Origin: Nitrososphaeria archaeon
Lineage (GTDB): Archaea > Thermoproteota > Nitrososphaeria > Nitrososphaerales > Nitrososphaeraceae
Assembly (NCBI GenBank): GCA_021324715.1
Contig: JAJPIN010000065.1
Location: forward strand, 1-46,552
Direction of reading: 5' to 3'
Length of the DNA: 46,552 nt
The notes beneath the pieces were generated by a model that saw only the letters and a list, made by a program, of their open reading frames with translations, did not search any database and was not told where the DNA came from. Position 1 is the first letter of the stretch. Each line of letters opens with the position of its first letter. Position numbers and translations under genes: made by a program. Of this stretch, positions 17,372 to 25,800 are shown in pieces.

Positions 17372-18172
17372 TCATAATCTGGTTTTAATCCCTTTCTCAG
17401 CCAAATATCTCTTGACCTTATCCAGCGTTAAATTATCATAATGAAAAATCGAGGCTGCCAGAACGGCATCAACATCAGTTTTATTAAATACCTCAAACAT
17501 GTGTTCAGAAGAGCCACAGCCCCCTGATGCAATAACAGGTATCCTCACACTATTACAGATTGTATTAGTAAGCTCAATATCATAACCATTTTTAGTACCA
17601 TCTGAATCTACACTTGTCAAAAGTATTTCACCAGCACCAAGCTCTTCTACCTTTTTCGCCCATTGGATAGCATCAATACCAGTACCCTTAGATCCTCCGT
17701 ATATCATGACTTCAAAGTAAAAATCCTTATCAGGAGAGGACATTGTCTGTTTTTCATCAGTCTTAAAGTTTCTCTTGACATCTATAGCTACAACAACACA
17801 TTGTCTTCCAAAAATTTTCATAAGATCCGTTACCAATTGTGGATTTTTGACACTGGCTGTATTGATTGAAACCTTGTCTGCTCCATTTAAAAGAATCTGT
17901 CTTGCGTCTGACAGTGTCCTAATTCCTCCTCCCACTGTAAAGGGTATGTCGATAACACTGGCGACATTCTTAACTACGCTTTTCATAATTTCACGGTCTT
18001 GTCTTGACGCAGTAATATCCAAGAATACGAGTTCATCGGCGCCTTGATCGCTATATTTTTTCGCCAATTCTACAGGATCTCCGGCGTCTTTAACTCCTCG
18101 AAACTTGATTCCTTTAACTACTCTTCCATTATCAACATCCAAACAAGGAATTATTCTTTTTGATAGTGTCAT
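17372..18172 (-). CDS. hisF: Imidazole glycerol phosphate synthase, cyclase subunit
   Basis: The (beta/alpha)8 barrel cyclase of histidine biosynthesis. It uses ammonia from HisH to convert PRFAR to imidazole glycerol phosphate and AICAR. The 266-aa protein carries IIPCLDVDNGRVVKG (catalytic Asp), TVGGGIR, VVAIDVKRN (second catalytic Asp) and IASGGCGSSEHM. It is the last gene of the his operon and overlaps hisA by one base (TAATG). Confidence 0.97.
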   Translation of the reverse strand: MTLSKRIIPCLDVDNGRVVKGIKFRGVKDAGDPVELAKKYSDQGADELVFLDITASRQDREIMKSVVKNVASVIDIPFTVGGGIRTLSDARQILLNGADKVSINTASVKNPQLVTDLMKIFGRQCVVVAIDVKRNFKTDEKQTMSSPDKDFYFEVMIYGGSKGTGIDAIQWAKKVEELGAGEILLTSVDSDGTKNGYDIELTNTICNSVRIPVIASGGCGSSEHMFEVFNKTDVDAVLAASIFHYDNLTLDKVKRYLAEKGIKTRL

Positions 18173-18882
18173 TACGCTATTGCTTTCACCTTTTTAATGT
18201 CCAATCTGGCTTCATACAATGCCTTGCCGAGAATAACACTATCGCATCCAATGGATCTAACCCGTAATACATCTATCAAGCTTGAAATTCCTCCACTAGC
18301 AATTATTCTTGATTTTCGGTCAGTATTAATACTATTTAAAGTGACAACATCTGGTCCTGAAAGTGTTCCATCTTTAATTATACTGGTTACGAGAAAAATG
18401 TTTATTCCAAGTTTATTGAACCTACTTATTGCCTCTTCAATGTTATAATTAGAGGGCGACTTCCAGCCATTAATCATGACCTTTCGATTTATCTCGTCGA
18501 GTGAAATCACAATCTTGTCACTATAATTTTTACAAAGCAAACGTAAATGATCCAAATTTGTATGCGCCATGGTACCAATCACAAGTTTTGAAAAGCCCAT
18601 TCTGACAATTTTTTCAAAATTTTCTAAATGACGTATACCACCACCAATCTGGATTGGTATGTTTACTGAATGCAATATCTCAGAAATTGTTGATAGATTA
18701 TTGGATTCATTACCGAATGCGGCATCTAAGTCTACGATATGCAACATATCCGCTCCCTCTTCTTCCCATTTTTTTGCCACCTTGACGGGGTCATTACTAT
18801 AGACCTTTTTTGTTGATTTGTCTCCTTTAGTTAACCTAACTACGTCGCCTTCAATTATGTCTATTGCCGCTAGTACCTTCAT
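18172..18882 (-). CDS. hisA: ProFAR isomerase
   Basis: It isomerises ProFAR to PRFAR, the fourth step of histidine synthesis. The 236-aa half-barrel repeat protein shows LAAIDIIEGDVVRLTKGD, LHIVDLDAAFG, IQIGGGIRHLE and IIASGGISS, the HisA/HisF family phosphate-binding loops. In archaea without TrpF, HisA-like enzymes (PriA) can be bifunctional; trpF is not beside trpCBA in this window, but nothing here proves dual use. It overlaps hisH by 4 bases (ATGA). Confidence 0.96.
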   Translation of the reverse strand: MKVLAAIDIIEGDVVRLTKGDKSTKKVYSNDPVKVAKKWEEEGADMLHIVDLDAAFGNESNNLSTISEILHSVNIPIQIGGGIRHLENFEKIVRMGFSKLVIGTMAHTNLDHLRLLCKNYSDKIVISLDEINRKVMINGWKSPSNYNIEEAISRFNKLGINIFLVTSIIKDGTLSGPDVVTLNSINTDRKSRIIASGGISSLIDVLRVRSIGCDSVILGKALYEARLDIKKVKAIA

Positions 18883-19499
18883 TCGTTTTTTTCACAAAAT
18901 TTAATAAAATTCTTCATAATTTGGGCTCCAATTTTTCCGGACTTTTCCGGATGAAATTGTGTACCAAATAGATTAGAGCGTTCTATTACAACAGGTAATT
19001 CCGAGCCATAGTCAGCTATTGCCGCAATAAGATTTTGATCTTTGGGCTCAATGTGATAGGAGTGAACAAAATACACCCAGGAATTTTGCGGTATCCCTTT
19101 AAGAAGATTACTTTCTCTATTAACAATTATCAAGTTATTCCAGCCTATGTGAGGAACCTTAACTTTCCTTTTTGGAAGCATCAATACTTCACCATCTAAT
19201 AATTTAAGGCCATCAAGAATACCTTCTTCGCTTTTATCGAATAACATTTCCAAACCAAGACAAATACCTAGTATCGGCATTGCATTCTCTACGGCCATAT
19301 TCAGTGATGCCGCGTCATTTTGTATGGAAGAAATTGCGCTATCGAAATTACCAACTCCTGGTAAAACTAATCCATTATAGTTTTCCAATCCCTTTAGAGT
19401 TCTTACAATATCTACTGCATGCGCACCGTTTCTGAGTAGGGATTGGTGTAAATTAAAAAGATTCCCTGCGCCAAAATCAAAAATAGCTATCTTTGTCAT
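18879..19499 (-). CDS. hisH: Imidazole glycerol phosphate synthase, glutaminase subunit
   Basis: A class I glutamine amidotransferase of 206 aa that releases ammonia for HisF. The nucleophile elbow is GICLGLEMLF, the catalytic His and Glu lie in GTQFHPEKSG, and the oxyanion strand is LPGVGNF. It directly abuts hisB (TAAATG) and overlaps hisA, so the subunits of the HisF-HisH enzyme are made from one message. Confidence 0.96.
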   Translation of the reverse strand: MTKIAIFDFGAGNLFNLHQSLLRNGAHAVDIVRTLKGLENYNGLVLPGVGNFDSAISSIQNDAASLNMAVENAMPILGICLGLEMLFDKSEEGILDGLKLLDGEVLMLPKRKVKVPHIGWNNLIIVNRESNLLKGIPQNSWVYFVHSYHIEPKDQNLIAAIADYGSELPVVIERSNLFGTQFHPEKSGKIGAQIMKNFIKFCEKNE

Positions 19500-20099
19500 T
19501 TACATCAGTTCTTTAGTACTTGGCACACCTTTTCTCCTTTGGTCAATAGTAGCAGCATTTCTAAACGCAATAGCAAAACTCTTCATGGCAGATTCCAATT
19601 TATGATGATCATCTTTTCCATACTCTACTAGTATGTGTGTACAGGCCACTAGATTTTGCAGGAGAGATCTAAAGAAGTGTTCAATATCCTCCTTTGCTAT
19701 TCCTTCCACTTCTTTTCTTTCCAACTTTAACTCAAATTTTGAGAATTCTCTCCTAACCAAATCAATTGCCGAGTTGCTGCGTGAATCATCCATAGGCACA
19801 ATAGCATAACCAAATCTCATTATTCTGGCTCTATTTCCTAATGCCTTATCTAGTCCCTGCCCTATACAAATGGCAATGTCTTCTATCAAATGATGCAGAA
19901 TGGAATCATTTGATTTAACCTCAGCTTCAATGTCAACAAGGCTGTACTTGCAAAAGGTAGTTATGAGGTGATCTAGAAATTTCAAACCACTGGTAATCTG
20001 TGCCCTACCTTCGCCATCAAGATTAACATTTATCTTAATTGTTGTTTCTGATGTACTTCTGCTCAACGATGCAATCCTAAGTTTATCAGTATCTGACAA
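19500..20099 (-). CDS. hisB: Imidazoleglycerol-phosphate dehydratase
   Basis: A monofunctional 199-aa dehydratase without the phosphatase half found in enteric HisB. The metal-binding repeats are recognisable: FLDHLITTFCKY, HHLIEDIAICIG and the second set EHFFRSL and DDHHKLESAMKSFAIAFR. The usual MDEAL segment reads MDDSRSNSAID, a conservative change at a well-conserved site. It starts at TTG. Because this protein has no phosphatase domain, the HAD protein encoded just upstream is the natural partner for the next-but-one step. Confidence 0.94.
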   Translation of the reverse strand: MSDTDKLRIASLSRSTSETTIKINVNLDGEGRAQITSGLKFLDHLITTFCKYSLVDIEAEVKSNDSILHHLIEDIAICIGQGLDKALGNRARIMRFGYAIVPMDDSRSNSAIDLVRREFSKFELKLERKEVEGIAKEDIEHFFRSLLQNLVACTHILVEYGKDDHHKLESAMKSFAIAFRNAATIDQRRKGVPSTKELM

Positions 20100-20106
20100 T
20101 TGGTAT

Positions 20107-21054
20107 CTAAAAGTGGGCCATAACTTTATTTAATATGTTTGGTAATTCGTTGACATCTTTAATGACTAAGGAAGTTCCATTGTTATCGAACAACTTCCTT
20201 ATCCTCTTAGATCTTGCATTAGGGTCACATATTCCAATTAGTTCAATCTGGATTTTTGACACTTTTTTTGCTCTTTTAACCATAATCAAATCTTCAGCCG
20301 AATCCCCAACATAAAAGGCATTTTTTACTCCAAAACTTTTGACGCACTTTACTAATGCTGCGGGATTGGGCTTACCCATATCCCGTCTTTCATCTTCTAG
20401 GAAAACTGAGCCGGTCAAGTCAAAAAATTTAAAAATTGATTTCATGGAATACATTGCTGCTGTTTTACTTCTGCCAGAAACAACTCCTATTCTCTTATTA
20501 AAAAGAATTGATAATTTCTTCATAGTCGAATAACGCACTAGAAGAGTATCTTTTTCAATCAGCGGCCTCTCAAAGTAATATTTTGGGATTGCATTGTGTT
20601 GTTTTTTGAATAAAATTGGTCCATAAAAATATTCGTCAAAAATTCGAGTCAACATGCTACTGTCTATATTTCCTGGATAGTTTAGCCTCTTCTTAATCTC
20701 ATTTAGGGAGGATTTGGAGTATTTTTGCAGATATTCTTCTACAGAGATTATCCCATTCATCGTTGCATCGTTAGTAATATTTTCTAAAAAACAATGCAAA
20801 TCAGAAATTTTAGATGGACCACAAAGTATGCTCAGGATAAATGCATAACTTGTATCTATGTCGTTGTTAAACATCCCAGATTTACGAAAATTGAAAATCA
20901 TCTCATCACTCACTAAAGTTTTTACACCCATAATAGCTGGGTTGAAGTAACTAACTACATATTGCACTGTTTTTTTTATAGCTTCATTATAGGATTTACG
21001 GGTATCAATCAACACACCATCAATATCAAAAATAATACATGCATTTGAATACAT
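20107..21054 (-). CDS. HAD-superfamily phosphatase, probable histidinol-phosphatase
   Basis: All four HAD motifs are present: FDIDGVLID (nucleophile Asp), VVSGRSKT, a Lys in GKPNPAAL, and YVGDSAEDLIMV. It sits inside the his operon between hisC and hisB, where the only otherwise missing late enzyme is histidinol-phosphate phosphatase. Neither a PHP-type HisK nor a HisB phosphatase domain is present. The assignment is by context. The ATG at 21054 places the first motif near the N-terminus, as usual for HAD proteins, and leaves a 22-bp gap after hisC. An ATG at 21114 would add 20 residues and overlap hisC by 38 bp. The cap region (~residues 40-190) is large. Confidence 0.8.
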   Translation of the reverse strand: MYSNACIIFDIDGVLIDTRKSYNEAIKKTVQYVVSYFNPAIMGVKTLVSDEMIFNFRKSGMFNNDIDTSYAFILSILCGPSKISDLHCFLENITNDATMNGIISVEEYLQKYSKSSLNEIKKRLNYPGNIDSSMLTRIFDEYFYGPILFKKQHNAIPKYYFERPLIEKDTLLVRYSTMKKLSILFNKRIGVVSGRSKTAAMYSMKSIFKFFDLTGSVFLEDERRDMGKPNPAALVKCVKSFGVKNAFYVGDSAEDLIMVKRAKKVSKIQIELIGICDPNARSKRIRKLFDNNGTSLVIKDVNELPNILNKVMAHF

Positions 21055-21076
21055 TCTATTGAAATCAACTCTAAAT

Positions 21077-22141
21077 TTATTGAATGCTGTTAAATACGGA
21101 AAGTATTTTGTCATTCATTTTCTTTGTACCTATGGTTATTCTAATACAGTTTCCATAGCTCCCAATCTTGTCCAATCCCCTGGCTATTATCTTTCTATTA
21201 TCAAATGACTCTATAACTCGATCATATTCCTCGTTACATTTTATAAAAAGAAAATTTGCATCCGACCTGTAAACATCTATTTTTTTGATTTTTGAAAGAT
21301 TATGGTAGAGTTTGTCCCTTTCATGTCTTATTAGCGATATACTTTTTTCGACTCTATCAGAATTGGAGATAACGGATATTGCGATAGCAAGTGAAATACT
21401 GTTTACTGCATATGGTGATTGAACCCTGTTTTTAAATAATTCTACAAGTTCTTCATTTGCTATCATGTATCCTATTCTTGCACCTGCCAGCCCCAATGCC
21501 TTTGAAAATGTTCGAAGAATTACAAGATTTGGAAATTCTTGTACATACTTTGATAATGAATATTTTGCAAATTCTACATATGCCTCATCTATTATTACCA
21601 GATTATTTTTCAAGTTACCCAGAATTTCCAGCATTTGTGATCTTTCAAATTGATTTCCTGTTGGATTGTTTGGTGAGCACAAATAAATTGCATGAGACTT
21701 TTTTGCATCATCAATAAATTTTTCACTATCAAATGTGTTATCAATAGAAGAGAGCATTATTTCAGAAGACGTTACTCCGTGTAATTGGCATCTTGTTTTA
21801 AAATAAGAAAAGGTGGGGTATATGGTTGTTAACCTCCTCCCTTTTCCAATTAATGTCAACAGTAAATCTATAATCTGATCAGAACCACTTCCTAGTACGA
21901 GTGACTTTTCACTAACCATAAGATAGTCTGAAAGTTTCTTGTATAACTGGTCATAAAGCTCAGTGGGGTATTTTCTTAGATCAATTTTTTTTATACTTTT
22001 TAAAGAAATTTTCATGAGAAAATTTTTGTCTAAAACAAGATTTTCGTTCGCATCCATTTTAAAATGATCGCTATTACAAACTGTTCCATATTTTTCAATC
22101 ATTGAAATTTTCTCAATTTCTTTCTTCAGCCAGTTTGTCAT
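21077..22141 (-). CDS. hisC: Histidinol-phosphate aminotransferase
   Basis: A fold-type I PLP enzyme of 354 aa that transaminates imidazole acetol phosphate. It shows MDANENLV near the N-terminus, LGSGSDQIIDLL, LCSPNNPTGNQ, VIIDEAYVEF and the PLP-lysine region RTFSKALGLAGARIGY, ending with CIRITIGTKKMND. One base separates it from the hisD stop, so the two are translationally linked. Confidence 0.95.
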   Translation of the reverse strand: MTNWLKKEIEKISMIEKYGTVCNSDHFKMDANENLVLDKNFLMKISLKSIKKIDLRKYPTELYDQLYKKLSDYLMVSEKSLVLGSGSDQIIDLLLTLIGKGRRLTTIYPTFSYFKTRCQLHGVTSSEIMLSSIDNTFDSEKFIDDAKKSHAIYLCSPNNPTGNQFERSQMLEILGNLKNNLVIIDEAYVEFAKYSLSKYVQEFPNLVILRTFSKALGLAGARIGYMIANEELVELFKNRVQSPYAVNSISLAIAISVISNSDRVEKSISLIRHERDKLYHNLSKIKKIDVYRSDANFLFIKCNEEYDRVIESFDNRKIIARGLDKIGSYGNCIRITIGTKKMNDKILSVFNSIQ

Positions 22142-22142
22142 T

Positions 22143-23426
22143 TTAATTTTTGAACCTCTCTTCCACAGCAGTAAAATGGTTTGGTAAGCCTTCAGCTAAC
22201 GATAATTCCTTAACACATTGTCGAATCGATTGAAGACCTTTTCTTGTTACTTTAACTTGGTTAACTAACTTGATGAAATCAAGTACGGAGAGTGAAGATT
22301 TAGATTTGCCAAATTCCATAGTTGGTAACACATGATTTGAACCGAGACAATAATCGCTAGCCGCTGAAGGACTATACTTCCCTAACAATATCACACCTGC
22401 AGTACTAATCTTGGAAGCAAATTTTTTAGGATTTTCGGTTAAAACTTCAAGATGTTCGGGAGCTAATTCGTTAATGAATAATACAGCTATCTCTTCTGTA
22501 TCACATAATGCTATAAAGGCATTATTCTTAAAACTTTTTGAAACTATATCCAATCTTGGTAAGGAGCTATTTAATGCCTTAGTAATTTCATTTTTTAATT
22601 TTCTAACGAGCTTTATTGAAGTAGTAACTATACCACAAAATGTGTCCTGACTATGTTCAGCTTGGGAAATCAAATCCCTGACCACAAAATTGGGATCAGA
22701 TGTATAATCCGCATATATTATAAGCTCGGTTGGACCAGCTATCATATCAATAGCAGTCTTATTGCTAACCAGTGATTTTGCAATGTTAACGAATAAACCC
22801 CCTGGACCTATAATTTTATCAACCTTCTTTATTGTTTTAGTCCCATATGCGAGAGCTGCCACTGCTTGAGCACCACCCACTTTATAGACTTCCTCAATAC
22901 CACACATATCTGCAGCAACAAGTGTTAGTGGATCGATATTACCATTTTTCATAGGTGGACTTACTACGGCTATTCTGTTAACATCTGCAACAATTGCAGG
23001 AATCGCACACATTATCAGAGTGCTTGGATATCGCGCTTTACCTCCAGGGACGTAACATCCAACACTGTCAATTGGCTTGATAGCTCTTTCAATTTTGACT
23101 CCATCTTCTGATGATATAATTCCAGTTAATCGTCGTAGTAACATTTTTTCATTCTTTTCAAGCAGCTTCTTACTCCTTCTAAGAGATTTCAATTGATTCA
23201 ACGTCACCTGTTGGTAAGCTTTTTTAAATTCTTCTTTATCTACTACAATAGAATCGATTTTTACTTTATCGTATTTTTTAGTATACTTCGTAAGTGCAAT
23301 ATCCCCAAATTTGATAACGTCATCAATAATCTTTTCAACAATAATACTTTTATCGGGTAGGCGATTCAAACAACGAATCTGTGTTGCTTCTCTAGTTCCG
23401 TTCTTTACCTGTATTGTTTTAATCAC
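22143..23426 (-). CDS. hisD: Histidinol dehydrogenase
   Basis: A zinc- and NAD-dependent enzyme of 427 aa that oxidises histidinol to histidine in two steps. Recognisable blocks are VPGGKARYPSTLIM, YKVGGAQAVAALAYGT, the NAD loop KIIGPGGLFVNIAK, IAGPTELIIYAD, SQAEHSQDT and NELAPEHLEV, with the C-terminal DFIKLV. The GTG start overlaps the end of hisG by four bases (GTGA). Confidence 0.96.
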   Translation of the reverse strand: MIKTIQVKNGTREATQIRCLNRLPDKSIIVEKIIDDVIKFGDIALTKYTKKYDKVKIDSIVVDKEEFKKAYQQVTLNQLKSLRRSKKLLEKNEKMLLRRLTGIISSEDGVKIERAIKPIDSVGCYVPGGKARYPSTLIMCAIPAIVADVNRIAVVSPPMKNGNIDPLTLVAADMCGIEEVYKVGGAQAVAALAYGTKTIKKVDKIIGPGGLFVNIAKSLVSNKTAIDMIAGPTELIIYADYTSDPNFVVRDLISQAEHSQDTFCGIVTTSIKLVRKLKNEITKALNSSLPRLDIVSKSFKNNAFIALCDTEEIAVLFINELAPEHLEVLTENPKKFASKISTAGVILLGKYSPSAASDYCLGSNHVLPTMEFGKSKSSLSVLDFIKLVNQVKVTRKGLQSIRQCVKELSLAEGLPNHFTAVEERFKN

Positions 23427-24400
23427 TTATCCATAACCTGTTTTAGTTCCTCTAATGGGAGTATTTGCTTTGGCTGCATGACTACAAGTCCCTGTGCTAT
23501 CTCTCTCATCTTTGGAACTATTTTTATGAACTCTCTTTTATCTATGACCGTATTAACGCCGTACCAACCTTCTTCACTCAATTTGCTAATTGTGGGCCTT
23601 TTTAGGGCCGGCAGGCTATCCAATAATTTCTGAAGATTTTCTTCTTTCACATTAACAAAAATATGAAGTTTTTTCCTTGCTTCAACAACTCCCTTTACAA
23701 GTGCAAGGATGTCTGCAATTTTTTCAGCTTTTATCTTGTCTTCTAATGAATTCTTGTTTGCAATTAATTGAGCGCTTGAATGTGCCACAGTTTCAATAAG
23801 CTTTAAGTTATTTTGAACTAGTGTCGTTCCTGTTTCTGTTATGTCACAAATTGCGTCTACATCTTCGGGAGGTTTGGCTTCTGTCGCACCAAAGGATAGA
23901 AAGATTTCAACCATTTTATTTTCACCAATTCTAATCCACGGTGTAATGATCATTGGTCTAACATCACCATAATATTTTTGGTATGATATGTTAGAACGTA
24001 TGAGAGCTGAAGTAGTAGTAAGGTATTCAGATGAAATTCTTAGTGTACGTTTCTGTTTTGCGAAACCTTCTATTAATTCAGTTAAATTGTTATATTCAAA
24101 ATTTTCCGGAATCGCTATGACTTGATTTACTTGACCATATTCTAGATCTAGTAAGATCTTGACGTCTGCACTCGCCTCAGCAATCCAATCTTTACCAGTA
24201 ATTCCTATATCATAAAATCCTTCTTGGACATAAGTAGGGATCTCTTGTGGTCTCAATATTTTTACTTCGATCTCAGGATCGCTTAGCTTAACTCTATAGG
24301 TTCTTCCACGACCCTTAACGGGTTCCCATGCTTCTTCTAGAATTCTGAACGTCGCATCTTCGATACTACCTTTTGGTATCGCAAATTTTACTGTTGCCAT
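23423..24400 (-). CDS. hisG: ATP phosphoribosyltransferase, long form
   Basis: First enzyme of histidine biosynthesis, joining ATP and PRPP. The 325-aa length shows the long form with a C-terminal ACT-like regulatory domain (from ~residue 245), so HisZ is not needed and feedback inhibition by histidine is expected from the family. The substrate motifs are FAIPKGSIEDAT, DIGITGKDWI and DAICDITETGTTL. It is the promoter-proximal gene of the eight-gene operon. hisE and hisI, for the second and third steps, are not in this operon. Confidence 0.95.
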   Translation of the reverse strand: MATVKFAIPKGSIEDATFRILEEAWEPVKGRGRTYRVKLSDPEIEVKILRPQEIPTYVQEGFYDIGITGKDWIAEASADVKILLDLEYGQVNQVIAIPENFEYNNLTELIEGFAKQKRTLRISSEYLTTTSALIRSNISYQKYYGDVRPMIITPWIRIGENKMVEIFLSFGATEAKPPEDVDAICDITETGTTLVQNNLKLIETVAHSSAQLIANKNSLEDKIKAEKIADILALVKGVVEARKKLHIFVNVKEENLQKLLDSLPALKRPTISKLSEEGWYGVNTVIDKREFIKIVPKMREIAQGLVVMQPKQILPLEELKQVMDK

Positions 24401-24526
24401 CTCTTATCCGAAGGATCTTTTTAATGGGATATATTTCTATTGAAATATCATTTGTAGGGAACTCTTTTCTGAGGATTATTTTGATAGTTTATATCAAATA
24501 TTCTTCAAGATTATTTATAAAACATT

Positions 24527-25789
24527 CTAGGTTGAATTGGGATTTCTATTTTGCAACTCATGTAGAATTGTCCTGGCACTGTTCAAATTTATGTTCGACT
24601 GCCTATACATGGTATCAGATACAATTTCAACCAATTTACCAGTTGCTCCCGCCGCAACAGCAATATTCTTTGCATGTAATTTCATGTGTCCCTTTTGAAT
24701 TCCTTCTGTAGCTAAAGCCCTGATTGCTGCGAAATTCTGAGCAAGTCCAACTGATGCAACAATACATGCTAATTCACTCGCTGATTTTACTCCTAATATT
24801 TTCAGACACATTTTCGCAACTGGATGAACTGTAGATATTCCACCCACAATGCCGACTGACAGAGGAATTTCAATTCTCCCTAGGAGATCGCCATTAGATG
24901 ACTTTGAGTAAGTGGTAAGAGTTCGGTATTTTCCGTCTCTAGATGCATAGGCATGGGCGGCAGCTTCTATGGCGCGAAAATCTTGACCTGTTGCGATAGA
25001 AACTGCATCTACTCCATTCATGATCCCTTTGTTATGAGTTACCGCCCTATGTGGATCAGAAAAGGCAAAAGCAAATGCAGATAGAATCCTGTCAACTATT
25101 TCCGTTCCGCCAAGTTCTTCTTTCTTGAAAGTTGCTTTACTTGTAGCGACTCTTTCTGTAGCATAATTAGAAAGTATTTTTAGTATAACCTTACCGTTTG
25201 TCTTTCTTTCTATTTCAGGACCCAATAGTTCGCACATTGAATTTATGGTATTAGCGCCCATTGCATCTTTACAATCAACGTACACTTCTGCCACAAGCAT
25301 TTTACGTTTACCTATCTCATTTTTGATAACTCTTGTTTTCAGATCCACTGCCCTGACATTTTTTGAGCATGAATTAGCAATACTGAGTAGCGAATCTTTG
25401 CTCTTTGAAATAGTACCCATCGCTCTCTTGAAATTTGACACGTTAATTACTTGAATCTGGCCTCTCATAATAGAACTATCAGCACTTGCGTTAAATCCTC
25501 CGGTAGACTTCGCTAGTTTTGCCGAATGGCTCGCGGCTGCGACAACAGACGGTTCTTCAATGGCCATAGGAACCAGGTAGTCTTTTCCATTTATTAGAAA
25601 ATTTGTTGCAATGCCAAGAGGAAGCGAAAATACTCCTATCGCATTTTCTACCATTTTGTCAATTTTATCAAATGATAATGCTTGATTTACGGCAGTTGAA
25701 ATTTCATCTTTTGTAAGATTAGTTTTTGATGCAATTAATGATAATCTCTGGGCTAGGCTCATTTGATAGAATTTCCTTTCTTTAATCAT
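24527..25789 (-). CDS. hmgA: HMG-CoA reductase, class II-like
   Basis: It makes mevalonate from HMG-CoA for archaeal isoprenoid lipids. The 420-aa protein has the class II (Pseudomonas mevalonii-like) sequence style: ENAIGVFSLPLGIATNF, VPMAIEEPSVVAAAS (catalytic Glu), THNKGIMNGVDAV (Lys), GQDFRAIEA (Asp) and LHAKNIAVAAGA (His), with no transmembrane part. Most archaea use class I enzymes, where the corresponding segment is MATTEGALVAS. The ATG at 25789 and a second one at 25762 (MSLAQRLSL), which has AAAGGAAA 8-10 bases before it, are both possible starts. It lies 12 bp behind the PQQ-type gene. Confidence 0.92.
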   Translation of the reverse strand: MIKERKFYQMSLAQRLSLIASKTNLTKDEISTAVNQALSFDKIDKMVENAIGVFSLPLGIATNFLINGKDYLVPMAIEEPSVVAAASHSAKLAKSTGGFNASADSSIMRGQIQVINVSNFKRAMGTISKSKDSLLSIANSCSKNVRAVDLKTRVIKNEIGKRKMLVAEVYVDCKDAMGANTINSMCELLGPEIERKTNGKVILKILSNYATERVATSKATFKKEELGGTEIVDRILSAFAFAFSDPHRAVTHNKGIMNGVDAVSIATGQDFRAIEAAAHAYASRDGKYRTLTTYSKSSNGDLLGRIEIPLSVGIVGGISTVHPVAKMCLKILGVKSASELACIVASVGLAQNFAAIRALATEGIQKGHMKLHAKNIAVAAGATGKLVEIVSDTMYRQSNINLNSARTILHELQNRNPNST

Positions 25790-25800
25790 TGGTACGTTTA

